Source: Caenorhabditis remanei
Taxonomy: Eukaryota > Nematoda > Chromadorea > Rhabditida > Rhabditidae
Direction: 5' to 3'
Assembly: GCF_010183535.1 (NCBI RefSeq)
Contig: NC_071331.1
Coordinates: forward strand, 4,030,001 to 4,094,000
Length of the DNA stretch: 64,000 bases
Part shown: in pieces, positions 1 to 10,634 of the stretch
How positions within the stretch are numbered: position 1 is the first letter of the stretch
Layout of the letters: each line of letters opens with the position of its first letter
Notes under the pieces: generated by a model
The model's database searches: none
What the model was told of the DNA's origin: nothing
The model's input: only the letters and a program-made list of their open reading frames with translations
Translations under genes and position numbers: made by a program

Positions 1-585
1 ATCAACTCGTGCACTATACTCACTGATTGATTGACAGTTATCGTTGAACTTTTTATGATTTTTCTGAAAAAGATAAGTATATGTTACGTCAGAGATAGAT
101 TACGGTGCACTGTAAACACAATTCAAACTGACAAGTATATTGACTAACGGTAAAACACTGTTTCTGGAAACTGTAAAATTTAAACATGTAATTCAGTTGG
201 TCGTTTGAAGTGTGACTGATGAGGGAGACTGATATTTCAGATGTGTGTATGCATTTTTACGTAGTTCATCGTGGAAACTAGCTCCTTTTCAGAATGACTT
301 GCTCTTCGTGACATGTTCTCCTTTTCGACCATTAACTTATGCATTTGTTGATACTATTAATAAAGTAGTTGAAACTGGAGAACATTTTCTGAGTTTCAAT
401 AGTACAACATCTGTAAAACAAGTAAATGAGACACCATAAGTACACATTCAACCAAATAAAAAAGGCATACAAATGTTTCAGTGTGACGATGAAATTGACA
501 AGTTACATTTTTATATGATTATGCGAACCAGTATAGGGCAGTGACAAGTTGGGAACTGTTGACAAGGGTGAGAATACTTGTTACT
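1..585 (+). repeat. Left inverted repeat arm
   Basis: It starts ATCAACTCGTGCACTATACT and mirrors the sequence ending at 4750. It may continue beyond the left edge of the window. Homology stops near 585, where the left side repeats TTGTTAC and the right side runs into TGTATTAAAACGG. Confidence 0.85.
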
Positions 586-591
586 TGTTAC

Positions 592-1800
592 TGTCTACTG
601 TTCATTGTTCAAGTTTACAATAAATTTGAAACAGTCCATCATTTATTTTCAGAACTTTGCTGGGTATTTAGGTTAGCATAAAAGTATCTTTAGCCATATT
701 GCAATCCAGAAAAGGTTTTTCTACTCTGTTTTGCTCAGAATAATTTGTTTTTCGCATTCGTCAATTGGTTGACAGACTTCAATTTTTGTGAAGCAGAGGT
801 TTATAAACTGGAATATTACTGCTGGTGTACGGACTTTATTGTAGAGAATCAATAACTTGATTATGAAACTCAAAAAAAAAAAAGAATTTTTGCAGTTTAT
901 CACCTGTCATAAATTACATCGTGATTGCGTACCTAAGTTTCAGTCTATTTCGAAATCTCATCATTCCTGAACGAATACTGAAGATTTTGATTGAATTATT
1001 ATATAGTCTTCGATGTCCATTAACGACATACCACTGTCTACTGTCCATTTTTCAAGTTTACAACAAATTTGAAACAGTCCATCTTTTATTTTCAGAACTT
1101 TGCTGGGTTTTTAGATTAACATAAAGCTATCTTTAGCCATATTGCATTCCAGAAAATAATTTTTCTACACTGTTTTGCTCAGAATAATTAGTTTTTCGCA
1201 TTCGTCAGGCTCCAATTTTTGTGAAGCAGAGGTTTATAAACTGGAATATTACTGCTGTTACACGGACTTTGTTGTAGAGAATCAATAATTTGATTATGAA
1301 ACTCAAAAAAAAAAAAGAATTTTTGCTGTTTATCACCTGTCATGAATTACTTTGTGGTTACGTACTTGGATTTTAGTATTGTTTGAATACCAATCCTTTC
1401 TGAACCAATACTGAACATTTTTATTGAATAATTCTTTTTGTCTTTTTTTTATTCGATCACTGTCTACTGTTCATTTTTCAAGTTCACAATAAATTTGAAA
1501 CAGTAAATTTCCAACTTTCACTTTCATTTTGCTGGGTATTTGGGTTAACACTCAAGTAATTCCTATAAAAGATATATTTGAAGCCATATCAGAATCCAGA
1601 AAAAATATTGTTTTTATTCTGGTCTATTCGAAATAATTCACTTTTCTCATTAGTCAATAGGCCAGCTTTTGTGAAACAGAGGTTTAAAAACTGGAATGTG
1701 CGTGCTTCTACGTCAGCTTTATTGCAGAAAATGATTAATTTGATTATAAAACTCTTTGTCGAAAAGGTAAAAAAATTGAATTCTGAAAAGGTATTATGAG
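592..1800. repeat. Three degenerate tandem units of about 430 bp
   Basis: The string TGTCTACTGTTC or a close variant begins near 594, 1036 and 1461. Each copy is followed by the same order of blocks: AATTTGAAACAGT, CTGGGT(A/T)TTT, GCCATAT...CCAGAAAA and a GTGAA(G/A)CAGAGGTTTA segment. The copies are diverged and the third carries extra bases. They lie inside the inverted-repeat unit and show no coding signal. Confidence 0.65.
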
Positions 1801-1850
1801 ACAAAAATTATCAGATACTTTTTATTGTTGTTTTTGGAAAATCATAATTG

Positions 1851-2114
1851 ATGGACGGCAAAGAATATCATCTGGAGAATATTCAGGACTACATGGTTAA
1901 CAAAATCGGTCGGTTCATTAGGAATGATTGTTCCAAACCGTGTTTGCGGAACAAGTGCGCAAATAGTCGTATTCATCCAATTAATAATAAAAATGTGCTA
2001 AACTATCCCACTTTCTTGAGAAAGAAAACACATTTGAATGACGATAGAACAGGCAAATATCTTCGTGCTCAAATCTTGATGCAACTGCATGATAAGATCT
2101 TTATTAACTGCTAA
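1851..2114 (+). CDS. Short open frame, unknown, doubtful
   Basis: An 87-residue ATG open frame lies near the middle of the inverted-repeat unit. It is basic, with Cys-rich spacing (CSKPCLRNKC) around residue 30. I do not recognise a family. It may be a remnant of a transposon protein or chance. No supporting splice structure was found. Confidence 0.15.
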   Translation: MDGKEYHLENIQDYMVNKIGRFIRNDCSKPCLRNKCANSRIHPINNKNVLNYPTFLRKKTHLNDDRTGKYLRAQILMQLHDKIFINC

Positions 2115-3410
2115 GAAACAGCTACAATCACAGTTATGATATTTCTCTTCTAATGTGAATATACCAAAAATTTACCGGCAAATTTCCGGAAGGGTAAGCA
2201 CACACTGTTCTGTTTGCAAAAGAAAATCCCGCTTCATGAACTATTTGAAACAACAAATTGTCAAATAATTCTCCATTGATCTCATCAAAAATATTCATTG
2301 TAATAACTTTTTGATAAATGAAGAATTTTTCTGTATCGACTTGCATGTAATAGTTCAGTAGAAAATTATCCTTGATGATGGATTCAATTTTGATTAACTG
2401 TCAAACATTGCTATTCTGTTACATTGCATTGATAAAACAGAAATTTACCAAACACTGAGATAATAATAGCGGTTAAGAGATTTTATATTTATTCAATTTT
2501 CTTTGTTGTTTTAAATACTTCACAATGAAACGATTAGGTGTCAAGGCCTTAAGGTTAAAAAAGAAAACAGAAGTTTTATGGGTGAAAATCTCTGAACAAT
2601 CTACCTTTAGTTTGGATGTATGTCCAAAGTTTTTAGGTTTCATCAATATTCTACTGTTTCCAATAACTGTGAAAAACAGGTTGTCAAATACAAATACAAT
2701 GGTTCCACAAATAAATCTATACTTAAAGTTTTTGAAGATGCCAAAAAAAAAAGAAAAAGTTTTAAAAGTCTTCTTCAAGTGCGATTGTCTTCACATGATG
2801 CGTTTCCAGATAAGGTTATTACCATTTGAACAGCAATCAACAGGCTGGGCAACTGATAGTAAGAGCGATTTCTTTCAGTTTATAGGTGAATCAAGATTAT
2901 AAAAAGTTCGAAGGAAAAAATCAGAATTTTTCAGTTTTACACTTTTCATAAAAACAATTGTCTACTAGTTAATTCTGGTATTCCTTGTATTGTTAAAAAA
3001 AATTCCAACCTTTTTATATCTTCCTTCACATTAGAGTCCTGAACCACAACAATAAAATTAATTTTGTTTATCGATAGTGTTATCAAAGTTCATTCAATAC
3101 TATCTATCAAAATCCTTTCTAGAAATAGTAACATTTTGTATCAAATTTTACTTTGGGAAAAAGTTAGTATTGTCGACTATCTATCTGTCAATTTTATGGA
3201 AACTTTGAAAGTGTAACCCTAACTTTTATTTTTGAAATTCTGTCAAAATGAATACGGAAAAAATTTACTGATTTGTGCGCAAAACAAAATCCAATGAATT
3301 TGAATTTTTCATAAATACATTTGTATCCAATTATGTAATACCAGCCTGTCTCCCCCGCCTTCGGCGGTTGAGCCGGCTGGCCTCTCCTCATTCACGTGGC
3401 CACCGTCTCT

Positions 3411-3490
3411 CAAACGTGCCCGCATGGCTGAGTGGTCTAAAGCGGCGGTCGTTGTCCAAAGCACGCTAGTTCGGTTTTGCCCGCTGGCTC
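3411..3490 (+). other. tRNA-like (Leu/Ser-type) fragment
   Basis: GCATGGCTGAGTGGTCTAAA matches a tRNA D-arm/A-box of the Leu/Ser kind. A weak T-arm-like AGTTCGGTTTTG follows about 45 bp later. The acceptor halves do not pair, so this is a tRNA-derived pseudogene or SINE piece, not a working tRNA. A GC-rich hairpin (CCGCCTTCGGCGG) sits about 60 bp upstream. Confidence 0.4.
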
Positions 3491-4165
3491 AGTTTCGCTT
3501 CTCTTTCCAAAATCGTTGCGGACATCGCCTCAGACAACGCCCAATTGTCTTTTATATATAAGAATGATACTGATTTAAGCACTTATTTTACATTTTATAT
3601 GGAATTGTCCTATTGTTTTATTTAGTGACAGCTTATGAAAGAGGAAAAATACGTTCTATCAATGTCAAATATCCATTGTTTGTTTGAAAGAGTAATCGGT
3701 AAATCAGTAAAAACAGTGAGACCATCTTTAAAAGTGAATGATTCGTGGCGAAAAATACAGTTACGGCACAGACAGACTTCACTTTTTTGCAGTTTCTACA
3801 GATTTATAATTTATGGAGTACATTCTCATTAAGTGACGTGTGAAATTCCTGTATATTCAGGTATTGGTTTAGAATTTAGATTTCTACATACTTGGATTTC
3901 TTGGAAGTTATCGATTATCTAAACTCGTTCACTGGTACAAGATTGTAACTTTCAGAAACCGAAACATTTTTTTTAGTAATCTGAAAAATTCTTTATTTAT
4001 CAGAATCTCTAAAACTTTTGAACAATTGAAAAAAAAACTTTAAGGATAAATTGGAGCATTTACTAACTTCTTATTCCGAAGGAAAAAGTTACATTTCTCG
4101 TTTCGTGAGAATTCAAAAATGATCTAAAAAATGATATAATTTTAGAGCGCGATCCGTTTTAATAC

Positions 4166-4750
4166 AGTAACAAGTATTCTCACCCTTGTCAACAGTTCCC
4201 AACTTGTCACTGCCCTATACTGGTTCGCATAATCATATAAAAATGTAACTTGTCAATTTCATCGTCACACTGAAACATTTGTATGCCTTTTTTATTTGGT
4301 TGAATGTGTACTTATGGTGTCTCATTTACTTGTTTTACAGATGTTGTACTATTGAAACTCAGAAAATGTTCTCCAGTTTCAACTACTTTATTAATAGTAT
4401 CAACAAATGCATAAGTTAATGGTCGAAAAGGAGAACATGTCACGAAGAGCAAGTCATTCTGAAAAGGAGCTAGTTTCCACGATGAACTACGTAAAAATGC
4501 ATACACACATCTGAAATATCAGTCTCCCTCATCAGTCACACTTCAAACGACCAACTGAATTACATGTTTAAATTTTACAGTTTCCAGAAACAGTGTTTTA
4601 CCGTTAGTCAATATACTTGTCAGTTTGAATTGTGTTTACAGTGCACCGTAATCTATCTCTGACGTAACATATACTTATCTTTTTCAGAAAAATCATAAAA
4701 AGTTCAACGATAACTGTCAATCAATCAGTGAGTATAGTGCACGAGTTGAT
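4166..4750 (-). repeat. Right inverted repeat arm
   Basis: Reverse complement of 1-585. It ends GTGCACGAGTTGAT at 4750 and is followed by AAAGATAGAAGC. Confidence 0.85.
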
Positions 4751-7700
4751 AAAGATAGAAGCTAAATATTAGAAAAGTGCAGATGTTTGGAAGAACGAAA
4801 CTTCGAGAATTAAGTTATTCTTGGATTTTCGAGAATATTTGTAAATTTCTGTAAGTCGTAAAAGTAGTATTTCAGAAACCGTTCAGTCTCTACAAAAAGT
4901 AAACTTATCTCTGAAAATAAAGTTGTTTCAGATAGTTGCCTTAAACTGGAGGAATTGAGAACAACAGTTTACTAGTCAGATGCGTGATTCTCTCCAACAA
5001 TTTTGTGCCCGAGACAGAGTAGAATGGAGAAAATCGGTTTCACAAACCCAATTTTTCGTTTCTGAATGAAAAAAGACGATTTGACTAATGATGGTGGGAC
5101 AAATGATTTATTCAAAAACTTGCATTTTTTGTTGAAAATAGATAGAATTAACTGTTGAAGATCATTTTATTAAAAACACAGTACCAAAAAAAAACTTATC
5201 GAGCTCTTCCCACAAATTCAACTTTCCTGAATTCGTAGACTCCGATTTCAAGTTCTATTTAATTGCTTACGTAGCTTGCTATATCTACTATCCTCTACAT
5301 GAAACATGATAAAAAATCAAAAAACAAAAACCTGTTTTCTCGATGTATCATCAGCTTCCATCTAAAACTCAAGGTTATGATCTTACAACGTTCTATTTTC
5401 AGTTTGATCCTTATTATATACTAGACCGTTTTGAGTGGAGAACTGTTAACCATCAAAGTGAAACCGAAGAAAAAATGGGCAAAAATTTATTAGTTTCATA
5501 ATCAACGAATGAAAAAATGAATGAAATGTGTAGTACTTCTAACGTTTTCCTTCAACAACCCGTTGAATCCCCTTCTTCTAATGTCAAACACGGTCACTCA
5601 TCAATAGGATCAATGAGGTTGGTTTCCGGAATTCCATTTCAAACTTTTCGATAACTGTAAGTTTTTTAATGCGACTTTCTTTTCTCGATTTTTTTTCTGT
5701 TCCCAAAAACTTATCATTCAGGCACATGACGAGCATCTCAATCCCACGTAGGCAATATCTCAAATAACAATGAATTGAATAATTGATTCAATCAACAAAA
5801 CGAGTCTATAAATCCAGTTACTACCATTAAACATAATTGGAAAAAATTAATGGAAACTCACCTCAACTTTTTTGGTTTTTTTGTTACCCAGTTCTTTTTT
5901 TGTTTCAAATCAACGCTATCAGTGAAATCACTTTCACAAATTTGATTGCTCCTCTCATTTTACACCTTCCATATTAAGCCATCATAAGAGTAAGACGCTT
6001 CAGTTTCCAAAATAGAACCGGATAAACTGAAAAAAGGAAATAAATAACTTTTCCAATTTCATTCGAATCATATCTGAGAGGAAACATCTCTTTTCCACTG
6101 TTTCAAAACTAAAATTTTTTGCTTTAAACTCATCGTTCTGCTAATTCTCCCCTTTTACCCGCTTTCAAAATTGTGCATCAATAAATGTTTTCTTCCGTTC
6201 CATCAAATCGATAATCTCTGCTTCGGAGATATTATTTGATGCAAAACCCATTAACATTTTTTTTTCTTTTATGTCATAATTTGCTAGGAAAGAAGATGAA
6301 TCATCTTGTCGAAAACACTGCAGAAAAAAACAGGAATCAGCCGTAGGAAACTTGGATTTCCTACAACTGATTCCTGTTTTAGTAATATTTATAACGTAAT
6401 CAGTGGAACGTGTGAAACATCAAGTCTTCACATAAGTGACTCTTTTGAAACAGGCCAATACTTGTCATGCATATTCGCTTTGTATGTTTTGGCCTAACTA
6501 TTATAGATTCAACTGTTATCGATTTTTAATAAATAATACTGCCTTTCGTTTTAAACAACATTATGCGAAATATCAACAAAAAAAACGTGTTTTTTTGTTG
6601 CTTTTTCCATCAATCTTCACACCTTTACCAATTTTTTTGCTGTTTCAAAACAATTGTTTCAATTTTTCCAAAAATTTATTTAATTACTGTATAATCAGGT
6701 AATACATGTCATACAACTCATTTGAACACGAAAAAAACCGCACATTTCTTCGTACTTCGAACATTTTTTTGTTGTATTTTTTGTTTAAAAAAAGTTGAGC
6801 TTATCTAACTTTTCCAGGTTTTTTTTCTGTTTTGAATGTGCTTCTTATTGTTTGTTTGGCAAAATTGTTGATCACTTCAAAGACCGAATTTATTTTTAAA
6901 ATCTGGCGAAGTATGAATGTTTGTTGAAGTGTTCATGATTTAGTTCTTATTTAGGTAGGACTACTGCAAAGTATCAAACTTTTGATTTAATTTTCATTTT
7001 AAAAACCACTGGTCTTACGTTTCCTAGCCACATTGATAGTTAGTAATGCAGGTGTTTTCTGGGATTGGTGACTCACCTAACAGTTTCTCCAAAAATTGTT
7101 TGGTTTGGGCTTTTTCACATTGTCTGCACACCTCTTCTTCTAACCCCACTAGGTATGAGGGTGGCAAATCTTAAAGGCGCATCTGTCAAAATTTTTTGCC
7201 GCAGAGGGACCAAATTGTCCCCTTTTTGCATCGTTAATAACTTTGTCCGCATTTGAGCTTTCCGCCTAATTCTTTTTTCGGCAATTTGAAAATCGCTGTC
7301 CCGCCATTTCTGAAAAATTTGGTGATGATTCCACCAGTTGTGGCTGAGCTATGAGCCATAGAGTGAAAGTCATTTCATTTTGGCTTGAAAAGTTTTGGTT
7401 TTTTATTGTTTTTTAGACTTTTGATTTTTGTTGTGGGCTTAGTTTTGGGTGTAAAAATAAGATTTTTATATGACTACGTAAAGAAAAAACAGGGCTAAGC
7501 GGAGAAAAAAAATTATGTTGATACCTCTTTCCAAAAAAATTTTACAGAGGGAAAAGTGAACATATTGAAATTTCTAAAAATTTCCGATTTCTTTTACTTT
7601 CCTCCTTATATCTCGAGTTCTATCCGACAGATTTTCTTGAATTTTGGTGTATAGATGTGAAATGAGATGGGGAATCATCTTATTGCGTCAGAATTGTGAT

Positions 7701-8170
7701 TTAAGACACCCCCTGCCCGCTACGGCCGATGATTTGCCGAAAAAATCGAAAAAACTACAGTACCCCGAAATTCCCGCTCATTTCTTTCACCGGCTGTAAA
7801 TCGCTCAGTTTTCAGAAATTTCAGGATCCAAAAAAAAAGAAATGTGCAGAAAAAAAATCTCTATCGAACCATGTAAAATTCGATATACTTTTAGCTGGTA
7901 AAACTATCAGGAAACGGGATTTTGTGGCTTTCGTGGATTTTCGGTCATGTTGGGATTTTTTCCATTCGCTGTCCTTTGAACAGGATTCGCTGAATCGCTC
8001 TGAATTTTTGACATCGATCTAAACTTTTCGAGATCTAATGGAACCAAAAAGTCCGATCAAAAAATATTCAAGCAGGACGATTCTGTGGAGAAACCTGAAT
8101 CTCCACTGACATTTTTTTCGAATACACTGACCATTTTGTCACTGTATGTGTCATTGTACAGCTGCGAGGA
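4751..8170. other. AT-rich intergenic DNA without a gene
   Basis: Both strands were read and only short open frames without family features were found. Long A and T runs dominate. One clean hairpin is listed separately. No coding exon or RNA gene could be supported. Confidence 0.6.
6328..6381. repeat. Short hairpin of about 20 paired bases
   Basis: AACAGGAATCAG...TAGGAAA is followed, after a loop of about 6 bases, by TTTCCTA...CTGATTCCTGTT. A small CCG/CAA internal mismatch interrupts the stem. The size suits a microRNA-like foldback or a tiny palindromic MITE remnant; nothing further favours either. Confidence 0.5.
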
Positions 8171-8205
8171 GCTCCCCTCTTTTCTACGCTCACCATGAGA
8201 GCGTC

Positions 8206-8278
8206 TTTTCGTGCATCGATGGCGCAGTGGTTGAGGGCGGGGGTGAGAATCAGCAGGGTGGTGGTTCGAATCCACCTG
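8206..8278 (+). other. tRNA-derived sequence with intact A and B boxes
   Basis: TGGCGCAGTGGTTGAGGGCG resembles a tRNA D-arm/A-box. GGTGGTTCGAATCCACC is a perfect five-pair T-arm and B-box. The 5' acceptor (GCATCGA) does not pair with the bases after the T-arm, and no good anticodon stem forms. It is therefore most likely a tRNA pseudogene or SINE head; the RNA polymerase III promoter elements may still be usable. Confidence 0.45.
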
Positions 8279-8526
8279 TTTTATTTTTGTTTTTGTTTTT
8301 TTGATGAACTTTCTAAAAGATTGTGGAAAAAAATATCTTTACTATGAACAAACGCAAACGGCTGTATGTTTGTTTGTCAGTCGCCGATCCTACCGCCCTT
8401 CCTACTGATCCGATTTTCTTCAAATTTGGATCAGAATATCAGAAATTTTCTCTTAATAATGCACGTCTTTTTCTTTTTCCGAAATTCTCAAACAAAGCGT
8501 CGTCTCTTCTTTCCTCGCCCCTTTTC
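8279..8526. other. Non-repetitive stretch before the satellite
   Basis: About 250 bp separate the tRNA-like element from the first satellite unit. No gene can be supported; overlapping open frames here run into satellite sequence. Confidence 0.4.
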
Positions 8527-9637
8527 GATATCATCGGATTCAGAAAAAATAGAGGATTCCAAACGTGTGGTCCGTTTCTGGATTGATCCACGTCATAAAA
8601 AGTTATGGGCCGTTTTCTAAAATGTGAAGACGTGAAGGATTTTTCGATATCATCGGATTCAGAAAAAATAGAGGATTCCAAACGTGTGGTCCGTTTCTGG
8701 ATTGATCCACGTCATAAAAAGTTATGGGCCGTTTTCTATAATATGAAGACGTGAAGGATTTTTTGATATCATCGGATTCGGGAAAACCAGAGGATTCCAA
8801 ACGTGTGGTCTGTTTCTGGATTGATCCACGTCATAAAAAGTTATGGGCCGTTTTCTAAAATGTGAAGACGTGAAGGATTATTTGATATCATCGGATTTGG
8901 GAAAACCAGAGGATTCCAAACGTGTGGTCCGTTTCTGGATTGATCCACGTCATAAAAAGTTATGGGCCGTTTTCTAAAATGTGAAGACGTGAATGATTTT
9001 TTGATATCATCGGATTCGGGAAAAATAGAGGATTCCAAAAGTGTGGTCCGTTTCTGGATTGATCCACGTCATGAAAAGTTATGGGCCGTTTTCTAAAATG
9101 TGAAGACGTGAAGGATTATTTGATATCATCGGATTTGGGAAAACCAGAGGATTCCAAACGTGTGGTCCGTTTCTGGATTGATCCACGTCATAAAAAGTTA
9201 TGGGCCGTTTTCCAAAATGTGAAGACGTGAAGGATTATTTGATATCATCGGATTCGGGAAAACCAGAGGATTTCAAACGTGTGGTCCGTTTCTGGATTGA
9301 TCCACGTCATAAAAAGTTATGGGCCGTTTTCTAAAATGTGATGACGTGAATGATTTTTTGATATCATCGGATTCGGGAAAAATAGAGGATTCCAAAAGTG
9401 TGGTCCGTTTCTGGATTGATCCACGTCATGAAAAGTTATGGGCCGTTTTCTAAAATGTGAAGACGTGAAGGATTATTTGATATCATCGGATTTGGGAAAA
9501 CCAGAGGATTCCAAACGTGTGGTCCGTTTCTGGATTGATCCACGTCATAAAAAGTTATGGGCCGTTTTCTAAAATGTGAAGACGTGAAGGATTATTTGAT
9601 ATCATCGGATTCGGGAAAACCAGAGGATTCCAAACGT

Positions 9638-10634
9638 GGGTAACAGTATATTTTCTCCCCCCATCGATGTCGGGAATTTCCCCCCACTGGAAGAGTAGGA
9701 AATTGCCCCCCCCCCCCCTTTCTCATTTCCCTTTTAGCATAAAATTCATATTAGCATAAAAGCACAAAATCAAAAAACGTTTTATGACAACGTGAACTTA
9801 TTCCTTGTTCTACTTTACTTTGCCTTCGCGCAATCTGAGGAAAGTTATTTCTCTTAAAATATCCGAAGCAATACGCACGCCGGTTTCACTCTGTCACTCG
9901 AAAATAGCCCCGTTTCTCGAATGTGGATGAATGGAAATTGAATGCCGATGAGGTACAAATGCGTCCTACCGTAAGAACAATTGGGGGGAGGGGGGTAAAC
10001 CTAGAGTCTAAAATCAGCCCCCGTGGGAGAGGGGGTGCGAATCTAGAGTCTATAATAGCTCCCCACCTAGCTGATCATCCCCAGAAGCTTGCTCTGCACG
10101 CACCCGCTTGCTCAGCACCCTGGAAGTAGCGAATACCTTAAAACAGGGACACCCAGGAGCTTGCTTTAATTTGGAGTCTATAATCAGCCCCCGTAGAAAA
10201 GGGGGAGAGAATCTAGATTCTATAAAAGCCCCCCACCCAGTTGATCATCCCTAGAAGCTTGCTCTGCACGCACCCGCTTGCTCAGCACCCTGGAAGTAGC
10301 GAATACCTTAAAACAGGAACACCCAGGAGCTTGCTTTAACTTAGAGTATAGAATCAGCCCCCTGGAGGGGGGGGGGGGGGAATCTAGACGGATCCGGTGG
10401 GGGGAGATTGTAAACTGACTAGGGGGGCGAATGTTGAAGTATACCGAAGAGTTCGGAAAAGCCCCCCATTTCAACTGGTGGGGGGACAAAATATACTGTT
10501 CGCAGTACACAATTTCCCCCCACTACCTCATCGTATGGAATTCACCCCCATCCAAAAATTAACATGGATTGGGGGGGTGATTCCGACTGATGGGGGGCAA
10601 TAATGGAGTGGGGGGCGATTCCATACTTTTACCC
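9638..10634. mobile_element. 997-bp inverted-repeat element inserted in the satellite
   Basis: A satellite unit is broken after CAAACGT (9631-9637) and resumes with CAAACGT (10635-10641). This gives a 7-bp target duplication, or 8 bp if one ambiguous C is counted. The element begins GGGTAACAGTATATTTTC and ends with the inverse of GGGTAAAAGTATGGAATC, so the termini are imperfect inverted repeats. It is GC-richer than its surroundings, with many C and G runs, and shows no transposase. A 7-8 bp duplication fits a non-autonomous hAT- or Merlin-like element; the superfamily is an inference. Confidence 0.8.
10002..10371. repeat. 170-bp internal tandem duplication
   Basis: AGTCTA(A/T)AATCAGCCCCCGT occurs at about 10005 and 10175, and a diverged third start (AGTATAGAATCAGCCCCC) at about 10345. 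The period is 170 bp. The repeated block includes AGAAGCTTGCTCTGCACGCA. It lies wholly inside the element inserted in the satellite. Confidence 0.75.

Larger units (their letters stand above)
1..4750. mobile_element. Transposon-like unit with 585-bp terminal inverted repeats
   Basis: Bases 1-585 are the reverse complement of 4166-4750; identity looks complete by eye (mirror sum 4751). About 3.6 kb lies between the arms. The interior has no recognisable transposase; only short AT-rich open frames are seen. The left end coincides with the window edge, so the true terminus and any target duplication cannot be seen. Long inverted arms around a non-coding core fit a non-autonomous DNA transposon or foldback element. 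Identical small open frames at 245-439 (+) and 4312-4506 (-) are simply the two arms. Confidence 0.75.

Noticed and set aside
8206..8278. A functional tRNA gene
   Set aside because: The acceptor stem does not pair and no good anticodon stem is visible, although the A and B boxes look intact.
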